Part shown: positions 1 through 7,033 of the stretch, piece by piece
Layout of the letters: each line of letters opens with the position of its first letter
How positions within the stretch are numbered: the first letter of the stretch is position 1
Origin: Chloroflexota bacterium
GTDB taxonomy: Bacteria > Chloroflexota > Limnocylindria > Limnocylindrales > CSP1-4
Length of the DNA: 14,549 nt
Direction: 5' to 3'
Assembly (NCBI GenBank): GCA_021812735.1
Contig: JAKAMV010000146.1
Location: forward strand, 1 to 14,549
Notes under the pieces: model-generated
What the model was told of the DNA's origin: nothing
Databases searched by the model: none
The model's input: only the letters and a program-made list of their open reading frames with translations
Program-made: the position numbers and the translations under genes

Positions 1-85
1 GATGCACGCGGCGCGAGCGCGCTGGGAGCGCCTGGCCGGGACCGAGCGCATCCCCGAAGAACCTGCGGAGGGGTTCGATGCCTGA
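1..85 (+). CDS. C-terminal end of an unidentified gene (5' end outside window)
   Basis: The frame beginning at position 2 is open from the window edge to TGA at 83-85 and gives about 27 residues, rich in Arg, Ala and Glu and ending in GFDA. The next gene's ATG at 78 overlaps its last codons by 8 bases and has a GGAGGGG ribosome binding site inside this frame. That is the arrangement of translationally coupled genes, and it is the main reason to believe this frame. No function can be read from so short a tail. Confidence 0.45.
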   Translation, partial: MHAARARWERLAGTERIPEEPAEGFDA

Positions 86-275
86 CCGTCGGTGTGCCCG
101 CTGCGGGGCCCCGCTGCCATCCCCCACCGGCCATCCCCCGCGGCGGGACCGCGCGGGGCATCCCGACTGGTGCGCCGCCTGCGTGGCCGACGCCGCCTGG
201 ACCGCCATCGGCACCTGGTTCAGCGGTCCCGATCCGTCCCTGCGTCGAGCGGGCCGGCCCCCGCGTCGCCGCTGA
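78..275 (+). CDS. small protein with two CxxC pairs (possible zinc ribbon)
   Basis: This 65-residue frame starts at ATG 78, 4-9 bases after a purine-rich GCGGAGGGG. It overlaps the stop of the preceding gene, so it is probably coupled to it. Near the N-terminus it reads CARCG and about 25 residues later WCAACVA. Two CxxC pairs at this spacing are typical of small zinc ribbons that bind nucleic acid or act as structural knuckles. The rest is proline- and arginine-rich, with a basic C-terminus (PPRRR). I do not recognise a family. The frame is short and lies in GC-rich DNA where chance frames are common, so its reality rests on the cysteine pattern, the ribosome binding site and its place between two other likely genes. 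The next start follows 22 bases after its stop. Confidence 0.5.
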   Translation: MPDRRCARCGAPLPSPTGHPPRRDRAGHPDWCAACVADAAWTAIGTWFSGPDPSLRRAGRPPRRR

Positions 276-297
276 GGCGGGGTGGAAGGAGACCGCC

Positions 298-561
298 ATG
301 GCCTTCGACGATCCCGAGGAGGCGCGCCGCTACTGGGCAGCGCGCGCCGCGGCCGAGCACCGCTGGACCCGCATCGGCGAGCTACTGCGCGCCGCCAACC
401 GCGCCGAGGCGGCGGGTGACTACCCCGCGGCGGCCGCCTGCTACGAGGCGGCGGCGCGCCTGGCCCCCTGGCACGACGCCGTAGTCTTCCGCACCCTGGC
501 GACCCGGATGCGCCAGCGTGCCCGCAACAGCGGCGGTTGCAGCGTCCCACAGCGACGATAG
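298..561 (+). CDS. 88-aa helical protein with a TPR-like stretch, function unknown
   Basis: The start at ATG 298 is chosen because GGAAGGAG lies 7-8 bases upstream. The same frame is open further upstream, but that part overlaps the preceding small gene and reads as low-complexity proline. The product is alanine-rich and helical. Residues about 25-65 (AANRAEAAGDYPAAAACYEA, then AARLAPWHDA) resemble one tetratricopeptide helix pair, with the usual small-residue and Y/A-A-x-x-x-Y-E-x-A spacing. A single unit would be unusual for a TPR domain, so it may act as a short protein-binding helical hairpin. The last 15 residues look irregular (SGGCSVPQRR). It is third in a small operon with the genes at 1-85 and 78-275. 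No catalytic or DNA-binding motif is visible. Confidence 0.55.
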   Translation: MAFDDPEEARRYWAARAAAEHRWTRIGELLRAANRAEAAGDYPAAAACYEAAARLAPWHDAVVFRTLATRMRQRARNSGGCSVPQRR

Positions 562-599
562 GGGACCGGGCTGCCACGATTGCATGGGATCGGGTCCTG

Positions 600-631
600 C
601 CGGTGCTGGGGTCAGGAGGTTTCCCCACCGG
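600..631 (+). terminator. weak hairpin in the convergent gap 562-688
   Basis: CCGGTG at 600-605 can pair with CACCGG at 626-631. After a two-base bulge, GGG can extend the stem against CCC at 623-625 around an 11-base loop. It lies 39 bases after the stop at 561, in the gap where + and - genes converge. There is no T-tract, so a role in termination is a guess from position. Confidence 0.2.
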
Positions 632-688
632 CGCTCCGGGGACGCCAGGCATGGAGGGGCTTACCTCTGGTTCCCGCGGTGTGCGGGA

Positions 689-970
689 TCAGTGGTTCGC
701 GCGCTCGGCGGCCTCCTCGATCGCGCGCCGGGTGGCCTGCAGGTAGATCCAGACGGCTCGATCGACCGCATCGTCGTCGAGCTCGTCGAGCGTCATGGCG
801 GACAGATTCTCGGCGGCGACGAATGCGGCGTCCTCGGTGCCATCGAGTGCGGCATGCGGATCGACATCGTAGGTGCGCTCCTCCTCGAGCGCGCCGAGGT
901 ACTCGCGTTCGGTGCAATCACGCTCGAAGCGGCTTGCTGCTTCGAGCACTGCATCCGGGGTCCAGTTCAT
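689..970 (-). CDS. 93-aa acidic protein, function unknown
   Basis: The chosen start is the ATG at 970 (MNWTPDAVLEAA), which has GGGGG about 8 bases upstream on the minus strand. A second in-frame ATG five codons earlier is possible. The longer open frame upstream reads as arginine/proline noise and is not believed. The product is strongly acidic and helical: residues 10-35 (SRFERDCTEREYLGALEEER), a central DDD-containing stretch (TLDELDDDAVD), then a last helix (AVWIYLQATRRAIEEAAERANH). Codon use fits a real gene, with GC mostly at third positions. It has no signal peptide or membrane helix, so it is cytosolic. It converges with the small operon ending at 561. The charge balance would suit a small partner-binding or antitoxin-like protein, but nothing shows that. 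Confidence 0.6.
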   Translation of the reverse strand: MNWTPDAVLEAASRFERDCTEREYLGALEEERTYDVDPHAALDGTEDAAFVAAENLSAMTLDELDDDAVDRAVWIYLQATRRAIEEAAERANH

Positions 971-1201
971 CGTGACAGCCCCCATCTTCCGTGCCGGGGT
1001 GCACCGGCCCATGCGACAGAAGGTGGACAGGTATCCTCGAAAGTCAAGCTCTGCCGCTGGACCATCCGGTCGCGCAGCGAAAGCAGGGACCGCCTGGCCC
1101 GGCTCGTCGCTGCGATGCCGGCAGCGCTTACCCGCTGCGACGGAGCGCGGGGGCGACAGAGCGCCCCGGGCATCCACGGCGCGAGCTCTCGACGGCCCGG
1201 C

Positions 1202-1630
1202 TCACAGATCGGTGACGATCACGTACCAGGCGGAGGCGTCCGCCGGTCCCGACCCGAGGAGCGCGCGGACCGTGGGGGTGTGGCCGAAGCCTGTCACCAC
1301 CCGCAGAGCCGGGGCCGCCTGCGAGACCACACGAACGCCCGGATCAGGGGCGGACCCCGATGACGCATCAGCGGGACCGTTCACCACGGCGATCGCCGCC
1401 ACGCAGAGGGTTGTGGTGGCCGTGGCCACGCTCGCCGGGATCCCGGTGTCGGTCGTGCCCTGGCGCACCGGGGCCCGCAGGTGGGATCCGTAGGCTGGGC
1501 AGGCAGCGGTACCGCCCGGCTCGCCCGTCCCGTTCAGGCCCGCCGCGCGCACGCCGGCGGGCGTGCCCAGCGCGATGGCGAGGAGCGCGACGAGGACCGC
1601 GCCGAACCCGACCTGCCGCATCCGCGCCAT
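1202..1630 (-). CDS. 142-aa exported protein of unknown function
   Basis: The start at ATG 1630 is supported by an AGGAGG ribosome binding site about 6 bases upstream on the minus strand. Residues 1-30 form a Sec-type signal peptide: charged N-terminus (MARMRQ), hydrophobic core (GAVLVALLAIAL), then a GTPAGVRA-AG site where signal peptidase I would cut. The mature part has only two cysteines (ACPAYG near residue 44 and TLCVAA near 75), which could form one disulfide. It is rich in Ala, Val, Gly, Thr and Pro, as expected of a small extracytoplasmic beta-rich protein. There is no lipobox, because no Cys follows the cleavage site. I recognise no family. It is divergent from the membrane-protein gene at 1851, and the two share an intergenic inverted repeat. 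Confidence 0.7.
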   Translation of the reverse strand: MARMRQVGFGAVLVALLAIALGTPAGVRAAGLNGTGEPGGTAACPAYGSHLRAPVRQGTTDTGIPASVATATTTLCVAAIAVVNGPADASSGSAPDPGVRVVSQAAPALRVVTGFGHTPTVRALLGSGPADASAWYVIVTDL

Positions 1631-1712
1631 GGCGGCCTCCTGTGCGTGGCGCCCGGCCGGTCCCCCTCATTGATCAGCCGGGCGCATCGGGAGGGTGATC
1701 GGCACCGGCCCC

Positions 1713-1759
1713 AAGTCAAGGATTGGCGCGTGGTTGGCGCGGAGGCAATTCCTTGACTT
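1713..1759. repeat. 10-bp inverted repeat between divergent genes (candidate operator/promoter pair)
   Basis: AAGTCAAGGA at 1713-1722 and TCCTTGACTT at 1750-1759 are perfect inverted copies with a 27-base spacer. Each arm contains TTGACT reading outward, which matches a -35 box at five of six positions, one towards each divergent gene. No convincing -10 is found 16-18 bases beyond either arm. The spacer also holds two copies of TTGGCGCG (1723-1730 and 1734-1741). Confidence 0.35.
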
Positions 1760-1850
1760 TGATCCACCTTCGACGAGGCTCCCGGCGTCCGGATGACGCG
1801 GGAGCGGGGTGCCCCGCCGGCGCGCCGGACGGGAGCACGGGAGCAGCGGC

Positions 1851-2339
1851 ATGGCGGAGTTGGGGTACGGACGCACCCGCGTCCTGCGAGTTCAGCGGGC
1901 CACCCCTGGCCTGGGCGGCCTGCGGGGTCTGTCGGCCCGCTTCTGGGCCGCCTTCGGCCTGGGGGCGGTGCTCACCATGGTGGACAGCTTCGAGACCATG
2001 GCCGCCCTGGCCTGGACGCCGGTCCCGGGCGACCCGGGCCTCTTCGTGCGCCACGCGCGCGAGCTCAACCCGCTGGGGAGCGCTCTGGCCAGCCAGTCGC
2101 CCTGGCTCCTCCCCGCGGCGCATCTCGCCGAACTCGCGCTGTTCGTGGGGGTGTGCTGGCTGCTCACCCGCGACGCGATGGCCCAGCGTCTCGCACGTCG
2201 CCGTCCGACGCCGCTGCTGGTCCGCCTGGGGGTGCCGGGCGGCGCGGCCTGGGTGCGCCTGCTGCTCTGGACGATCCCGGTGGTGCTCGTGCTCACCGAG
2301 GGTGCGGTGGACCTCCACAACGCCCTGGTGATGCTCTGA
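1851..2339 (+). CDS. integral membrane protein with three predicted helices, function unknown
   Basis: I place the start at ATG 1851 (MAELGYGR), preceded by GGGAGCA. A GTG at 1809 in the same frame would add 14 mostly basic residues and also has a purine run upstream. The 162-residue product has three hydrophobic segments: FWAAFGLGAVLTMVDSFETM at about residues 31-50, AAHLAELALFVGVCWLL near 88-105, and VRLLLWTIPVVLVL near 134-148. Between them are a soluble stretch rich in Pro and Arg and a basic loop (LARRRPTP). An acid in helix one (VDSFE) and the ending TEGAVDLHNA are notable polar positions near the membrane. No transporter or enzyme family is recognised. It is followed by a 333-bp gap and the ABC transporter operon, so it may be transcribed alone. 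Confidence 0.65.
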   Translation: MAELGYGRTRVLRVQRATPGLGGLRGLSARFWAAFGLGAVLTMVDSFETMAALAWTPVPGDPGLFVRHARELNPLGSALASQSPWLLPAAHLAELALFVGVCWLLTRDAMAQRLARRRPTPLLVRLGVPGGAAWVRLLLWTIPVVLVLTEGAVDLHNALVML

Positions 2340-2672
2340 GCGCTCACGTGACAGCCCACCCGCCGCTCGGCCGATCCCCACCCACGTCGGTCGGAAACCC
2401 CCGAGATGGGCACGCTCCCGTGACACGGATTGGCAACCGCTCGCGGTTCCTCGTGACGCACAGGGGTTGATCGCTGCCAGGAGCCGCCCCGGCGATCACA
2501 GACGACCCGTGACGCGCGTCACGGTCAGGTCGCGCGGGTGGTCACGCCAAGATCCGGACACGACACACTTCCGAGTCCCAGGGTCCGGCACCTAAGGTCA
2601 TCCCGACACGCCACATGTGCACGGCGACGCCGGCGTGAGCCGCTGCGACGCTGGCTTCGGGAGATCGACTAG
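2340..2672 (+). promoter_or_regulatory. 333-bp leader region of the ABC transporter/two-component operon
   Basis: No coding frame is believable here. The motif CGTGAC or its complement occurs at 2347, 2419, 2452, 2508, 2518 and 2541, and there is a hairpin AACCGC-TC-GCGGTT at 2435-2448. A weak sigma-70-like pair is TTCCGA 2569-2574 and TAAGGT 2593-2598 with an 18-base spacer, which would start transcription near 2605, about 68 bases before the ATPase ATG. The promoter call is tentative because neither hexamer is close to consensus. Confidence 0.35.
2507..2524. promoter_or_regulatory. 18-bp perfect palindrome, candidate operator
   Basis: CCGTGACGCGCGTCACGG reads the same on both strands over all 18 bases. 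It lies 149 bases before the ATPase start and about 80 bases before the tentative transcription start, a distance used by activators. The response regulator encoded at the end of this operon is the obvious candidate ligand, but that link is inferred from position alone. Confidence 0.45.
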
Positions 2673-3620
2673 ATGACACCTCGCGCGATACCCGGTCCGA
2701 CCGGCCCTCGAGTGGTGGGCAGGCCGGGAGGAACGTCGGTCGCCTTCGAGGCGGTCGTCAAGACCTACGGCCCGGTGCGCGCGCTCGATCGAGCGTCGTT
2801 CACAGTGGCCGCAGGTGAGACGGTGGCTCTCCTCGGGCCCAACGGAGCAGGGAAGTCAACCGCCATCGGCTGCATGCTGGGGCTCCGCCGGCAGGACTCC
2901 GGGCTGGTGCAGGTCCTGGGGGATCGCCCGACCGCTGCCATCGCCTTGGGGCGGATCGGGGCGATGCTTCAGGAATCGGGCCTTCCGGCGGGCGTCACCG
3001 TAGCCGAGGTCGTCGACTGCCTGCGGCGCTTCTACTCGATGCCGGTGCCGCTTGACGAGTTGTTGCGGCGTGCTGGCATTGAGGAGATCCGCGGTCAACG
3101 GGTCGAGCGGCTCACGGGCGGCCAGCAGCAACGGGTCCGGTTCGCGCTGGCGATCGCGGGCGACCCCGATCTGGTGTTCCTCGACGAGCCCACGGTGGGC
3201 ATGGACGTGGAGACGCGGCGCGCCTTCTGGGACCAGATGCACGCCTTCGCGGGCGACGGCCGCACCGTGCTCTTCGCCACCCACTACCTCGACGAGGCCG
3301 ATGCCGTTGCGGATCGGGTCCTGGTGCTCAACCACGGACGGGTGGTGGCGGACGGCTCCGCTGGGGCCATCAAGTCGGGCGTCTCGTCGCGCTCGGTGCG
3401 CTTCACTCTTGCCGGGGCCGACGCAGCCGTGCTCGCCAGGCTTCCCGGCGTGAGCCGGCTAACGCTCCACGGCGACGACGTCCGCCTGACCACCGGCGAT
3501 GCCGACGCAACAGTGCGCGCGCTGTACGCCGCAGGTCTTGCGGTCCGCGACTTGGAGGTCACCGGAGTCGGCCTGGAGGACGCATTCCTGGCCCTCACCA
3601 ATGACGGAGCGACCGCGTGA
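2673..3620 (+). CDS. ABC-2 type transporter ATP-binding protein
   Basis: This is the nucleotide-binding subunit of an ABC exporter; it hydrolyses ATP at the cytoplasmic face of the membrane. In its 315 residues I see Walker A GPNGAGKS (55-62), the Q-loop Gln at 100, the signature LTGGQ (147-151, Thr in place of the usual Ser), Walker B DLVFLDE with Glu172, the D-loop VGMD and the switch His204 in FATHYLDEAD. The C-terminal 90 residues form the accessory domain usual in DrrA/CcmA-type subunits (repeated short strands, then GLEDAFLALT). The ATG at 2673 has GGGAG about 9 bases upstream. Its stop overlaps the permease GTG. Followed by permease, kinase and regulator genes, it matches drug- or lipid-export operons such as B. 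subtilis yvfRSTU. The substrate cannot be read from sequence. Confidence 0.95.
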   Translation: MTPRAIPGPTGPRVVGRPGGTSVAFEAVVKTYGPVRALDRASFTVAAGETVALLGPNGAGKSTAIGCMLGLRRQDSGLVQVLGDRPTAAIALGRIGAMLQESGLPAGVTVAEVVDCLRRFYSMPVPLDELLRRAGIEEIRGQRVERLTGGQQQRVRFALAIAGDPDLVFLDEPTVGMDVETRRAFWDQMHAFAGDGRTVLFATHYLDEADAVADRVLVLNHGRVVADGSAGAIKSGVSSRSVRFTLAGADAAVLARLPGVSRLTLHGDDVRLTTGDADATVRALYAAGLAVRDLEVTGVGLEDAFLALTNDGATA

Positions 3621-4531
3621 CCTCCGCCGACGCGAACCAGCCCCACGCCGGTACCGCCGCCACCGGCTTGGAGGAGGGATCGGGACAGCGGCAGATCCAG
3701 GGAGTCGCCATCGTGACCACATCCCCCACCGTCACCTCCCGGCCCGCCAAAGTCACAGGATCGGCCGCGTCATCACTGCGCCCCGCCTTGGCCTTCCTTC
3801 GACTGGAGATCCTGCGGGTGGTGCGCAACCGACGCTACCTGCTCCTCACCATCGGCTTTCCGCTCTTCTTCTACCTCATGTACACGCGCATCCTGCCCGC
3901 CTCGGGGCTGGGATGGATCGACGGCATGCCGTGGTCCGCCTACTTCATGATCGGCATGGGCGTCTTCGGCTCGGTGGGCGCGTCCTTTAGCGTGGGCGGC
4001 CAGCGCCTCTCCGCGGAGCGCGCCTCCGGCTGGACCCGGCAACTCCGCATCACGCCGCTGTCGCCTGCTGCCTACGTGCTGGCCAAGGTCGCGACCGCGC
4101 TCATCGTCACGCTGCCGGCGCTCCTTGTGATCGCCTTGGCTGGCGTCGCGGCCGACGGCGTGACGCTCGCGCCCGGCTCCTGGCTGACCGTCGTGGTCCT
4201 GCTCTGGGTCGGGTCGCTCCCTATCGCCGCGCTCGGCTTGGCGCTCGGCCTGCTGCTGGACGCCGATACCGCCCAGCCCGGGGTGACGGCGACCTACATC
4301 GGTCTGGCGTTTCTTGGCGGTCTCTTTCAGCCCGCCCAGTCGATGCCCTCGGCGCTGCAGCAGCTGGCGCACGCGCTCCCGCTGTTCCACCTGGCGGACC
4401 TCGGCTGGCGCGCCGCGGCCGGCCGGTCTCTCGATCCGGACGACCTCTTGATCCTGCTGGGGTACGCTATCGTCCTCTTCGCCACGGTCGCCTGGCTGTA
4501 CCGGCGTGACACCTCGCAGGAGCATGGGTAA
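3617..4531 (+). CDS. ABC-2 type transporter permease
   Basis: This is the membrane subunit partnering the ATPase encoded just upstream. The GTG at 3617 overlaps the ATPase TGA (GTGA) and gives 304 residues. An in-frame GTG at 3713 with GGAG 9 bases upstream gives 272 residues, removes a disordered polar leader and may be the true start. The family hallmarks are present: an amphipathic segment before helix one (FLRLEILRVVRNRRYLLLT), then about six membrane helices including FPLFFYLMYTRIL, the cytoplasmic loop RASGWTRQLRITPLSPAAYV that contacts the ATPase, and the helical LLVIALAG, LAFLGGLF and LILLGYAIVLFA segments. FLGGLFQPAQSMP matches the usual G-G-x-F/x-P element of ABC-2 permeases before the last extracellular segment. 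It is complete and in frame with no damage seen. The kinase start overlaps its stop. Confidence 0.93.
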   Translation: MTSADANQPHAGTAATGLEEGSGQRQIQGVAIVTTSPTVTSRPAKVTGSAASSLRPALAFLRLEILRVVRNRRYLLLTIGFPLFFYLMYTRILPASGLGWIDGMPWSAYFMIGMGVFGSVGASFSVGGQRLSAERASGWTRQLRITPLSPAAYVLAKVATALIVTLPALLVIALAGVAADGVTLAPGSWLTVVVLLWVGSLPIAALGLALGLLLDADTAQPGVTATYIGLAFLGGLFQPAQSMPSALQQLAHALPLFHLADLGWRAAAGRSLDPDDLLILLGYAIVLFATVAWLYRRDTSQEHG

Positions 4532-5837
4532 CCCGTACACGTCGATCCGTTCGGGCGAGGACTCAAGGCTGGCCGTGGGAGCCTCGCCACCCGTCGGCGT
4601 CGATCGCTCGGGCGCCGGGGAGACCGCGCGCAACGACTCGTACCCGGATTTCCTGCCGGTCTGGCGCAGCGACTGGATGCGGCTGCGGTGGATCTTCCTC
4701 GGCGGCGCGATCGTGCTCCTCGCCTCGATCGGCTGGTCGCTGGTCGCCGCAAGACCCCATCCGCTGGCACTCGCGCTGGTGCTGGGGGATGTCGCAGTGT
4801 TCGGCGGCCTGATGGTGGAGGGGGTCCTCGGCCGCCCGCGGCGGGTGGTTCCCGTCGAGGGGCCCGCCGCGCTCGGGCTCGTCGCCGCGATGACGCTGCT
4901 GGCCGTCGGCTACGTGGCCATCGAGCAGGGTACGCTGGGCACTCTGCCCTTCTTCTTCGCCGGGATCATGGCCGGCAGGCTGCGCCCGGACGCGCGCGCC
5001 GTGCGCAGCATCGGCGCCATCGCAGTTCTGAGCGTGCTCGTCATGCTGCCCTTCTCGCGCGACATCGCTGGCATTCTGGTCAACGGCATCTCGGTTGGCA
5101 TCCTCAGCCTGACCGTCTACGGCATCCGCGTCCTGCAGCGCACCAATCGCGAGCTCGTGCTGGCCCGAGGGGCTCTCGCCCGACACGCCGTCGCGGAGGA
5201 GCGGCTGCGCATCGCCCGCGACCTGCACGACGTGCTCGGCCACGACCTCTCAGTGATGGCGTTGAAGAGCGAGCTCGCGCGCCGGCTGCTGCCGGTGGAT
5301 CCTGCGCGGGCCGTGAGCGAGATCGAGGATGTGGAGCGCACGGCCCGCGAGGCGCTGCGGGCGGTGCGCGAGACGGTCAGTGGCTATCGGCAGCCAGTGC
5401 TGGCCGTCGAACTGTCAGACGCCCGAGAAGCGCTCGCCGCCGCCGGCATCGCACTCTCGGTCGAGGGCGACCTCGGCGCGATGCCGCCCGTCGCGGAGGC
5501 GATCTTGGCCTGGACGGTGCGTGAAGGCACGACCAACGTGATTCGGCACAGCGGCGCGCGGTGCTGCACCGTCCGGGTCGACCGGAGCCAGTCGGGCGCG
5601 AGTGTCGAGCTGCTGGACGATGGTAAGGATGGAGCTGGTGGGACGCAGGGTGTCGCGCAATCCGGACTGGCGGGCTGGGAAGCGGGTGCGGCGGAATCTG
5701 GTCGTGAGGGCAGTGGCCTTCCCGGGCTCGCGGAGCGCGTGGCATCCGGTGGCGGACGTATGGAGGCAGGGCCTCGACCCGAGGGTGGTTTCCGGGTGCG
5801 GGTGTGGGTGCCGCTCTCGGATGGGCTGACGCCATGA
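4524..5837 (+). CDS. sensor histidine kinase, DesK/NarL class (HisKA_3)
   Basis: It autophosphorylates on a histidine and passes phosphate to the regulator encoded next. I use ATG 4524, which overlaps the permease stop (437 aa); a GTG six codons upstream is also possible. After a polar leader come five or six membrane helices (about residues 55-205), with no large periplasmic domain, so it probably senses the membrane or its partner transporter. The dimerisation/phosphoacceptor helix reads EERLRIARDLHDVLGHDLSV, with the phospho-His at 235 (codon 5226-5228). The ATPase domain has the N-box REGTTNVIRHS, a G1-like LLDDGKDG and the G2 motif GSGLPGLAERV. A Gly/Ala/Glu-rich insert (residues about 372-390) separates G1 and G2 and makes the lid longer than usual. 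The gene overlaps the regulator by ATGA. Confidence 0.93.
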   Translation: MGNPYTSIRSGEDSRLAVGASPPVGVDRSGAGETARNDSYPDFLPVWRSDWMRLRWIFLGGAIVLLASIGWSLVAARPHPLALALVLGDVAVFGGLMVEGVLGRPRRVVPVEGPAALGLVAAMTLLAVGYVAIEQGTLGTLPFFFAGIMAGRLRPDARAVRSIGAIAVLSVLVMLPFSRDIAGILVNGISVGILSLTVYGIRVLQRTNRELVLARGALARHAVAEERLRIARDLHDVLGHDLSVMALKSELARRLLPVDPARAVSEIEDVERTAREALRAVRETVSGYRQPVLAVELSDAREALAAAGIALSVEGDLGAMPPVAEAILAWTVREGTTNVIRHSGARCCTVRVDRSQSGASVELLDDGKDGAGGTQGVAQSGLAGWEAGAAESGREGSGLPGLAERVASGGGRMEAGPRPEGGFRVRVWVPLSDGLTP

Positions 5838-6529
5838 GCGCGGCCCCGGGAGGACGCGCCCCAGGCGGTCGGGCAGCCGATGGCGGCAACCGTTCCGTCG
5901 CCGAGGAGCGTGCCGCATCCACAACAATCCGAGTCCTCCTGGCCGAGGACCAGGCGATGGTGCGGGGCGCCCTGGCGGCGCTCCTTGCGCTCGAGCCGGA
6001 CATTGAGGTGGTCGCACAGGTCCCGCGCGGTGACGAGGTCGTCGCCGCGGCGCTCGCTTCGTCGCCCGATGTGGCGCTGCTGGACATCGAGATGCCGGGC
6101 ATTGACGGCCTGCAGGCGGCGGCTCAGCTGCGAGACGCCGACCCCGCCTGCCGCGTTCTGATCCTCACCACCTTCGGACGGCCGGGCTACCTGCGGCGTG
6201 CCATGGAGGGCGGCGCCTCCGGGTTCTTGCTGAAGGACGCGCCGGCGACCGAGCTGGCGCTGGCGATCCGGCGCGCGCATCGGGGCGGACGCGTGGTGGA
6301 TCCTGGGCTGGCCGCCGAGGCGCTAAGCGAGGGCACCAGCCCGCTGACGGAGCGCGAGCACGAGGTGCTCGCGGCGTCCGCGCAGGGCGGCACGAACGCT
6401 GAGATCGCGGCTCGGCTGTTCCTCTCGGAGGGAACCGTGCGCAACCACCTCTCGGCAGCGATCCAGAAGCTCGGCGCGCGCAACCGCGCAGAGGCGGCTC
6501 GCATCGCGCAGGCGAAGGGCTGGCTGTAG
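5834..6529 (+). CDS. two-component response regulator, NarL/LuxR family
   Basis: The ATG at 5834 overlaps the kinase TGA, so kinase and regulator are made together. The 231-residue protein begins with a 30-residue disordered leader rich in Gly and Ala, which is unusual for this family. The receiver domain follows: acidic pair Glu38-Asp39, phosphoacceptor Asp84 in ALLDIEMPGIDG, Thr112-Thr113 and the conserved Lys134 in FLLKD. The C-terminal DNA-binding domain has the LuxR signature, from LTEREHEVL through GGTNAEIAARLFLSEGTVRNH to LGARNRAEA. Phosphorylation should drive dimerisation and binding to a palindrome. The likely target is its own operon, where a perfect palindrome lies at 2507-2524. 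An internal start nearer residue 31 is possible, but no strong ribosome binding site favours it. Confidence 0.95.
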   Translation: MSAAPGGRAPGGRAADGGNRSVAEERAASTTIRVLLAEDQAMVRGALAALLALEPDIEVVAQVPRGDEVVAAALASSPDVALLDIEMPGIDGLQAAAQLRDADPACRVLILTTFGRPGYLRRAMEGGASGFLLKDAPATELALAIRRAHRGGRVVDPGLAAEALSEGTSPLTEREHEVLAASAQGGTNAEIAARLFLSEGTVRNHLSAAIQKLGARNRAEAARIAQAKGWL

Positions 6530-6911
6530 ATCGCAACCGGCGCCCGAGTCGCTGGTTTGCCCAGACTCGTCGCTGGGTGCCGCTGCTGCACGAGCGATTG
6601 CCCCGCTTCTCTGAGCCGCTCCCACCATCAGCGCTGTAGGCGAATCGTCTGGAGCAACCCGCGCGCGCCTCCTCGAGGCGCGCGAGCCTCGCCGTGATGA
6701 GGGCAAAGGGAAACGAAGTGACGTCCCCGCCGCCAATCACGTGTCATTCGACTGTCAATCAGATGGGTTCGCCAACGCCATCTGTGCCCGCCGCAATCCC
6801 GTCGGTGCCGTGCCCTCGGCGACACAGGTCGTCCAGGGCGGGCTTGCTGTCGGCGATCTTGCGTCCGTTGGCGCGTGCGCCGGCACCTCACGAGGATGGC
6901 AGAGGGCGGCG
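6530..6911. other. 382-bp gap with no convincing gene
   Basis: I find no supported gene between the regulator stop and the interrupted recombinase. Open frames here are short and lack ribosome binding sites. The stretch includes a 9-bp hairpin (6662-6684). Its last 30 bases share GCACCTCACG (6883-6892) with the leader of the intact recombinase (12813-12822), so the end of the gap is probably recombinase leader. Confidence 0.5.
6662..6684. terminator. GC-rich hairpin downstream of the response regulator
   Basis: CGCGCGCCT (6662-6670) and AGGCGCGCG (6676-6684) form a perfect 9-bp stem with a 5-base loop, 132 bases past the regulator stop. No T-tract follows, so it is at best a weak or factor-assisted terminator of the four-gene operon. 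Confidence 0.3.
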
Positions 6912-6966
6912 ATGACGGCGGAGATCGGACGGGTGGCGATCGGCGTCCGCGTCTCCACTGAATGTC

Positions 6967-6979
6967 ATGAAGACGGGCC
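6967..6979 (+). repeat. left subterminal inverted repeat of the IS1111-type element
   Basis: ATGAAGACGGGCC here is the exact reverse complement of 8209-8221. It begins 7 bases inside the inferred left end. Confidence 0.85.
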
Positions 6980-7033
6980 TCCGTGGTGACAACGTTGGGT
7001 TCTCTTCGGAACCAGCACCAGGAGGCCCAGGCC

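Noticed and set aside
6741..6911. A remnant of the zinc-ribbon gene before the interrupted recombinase
   Set aside because: A GGL-containing stretch is similar in position, but the cysteine pairs are missing and the match is too weak.
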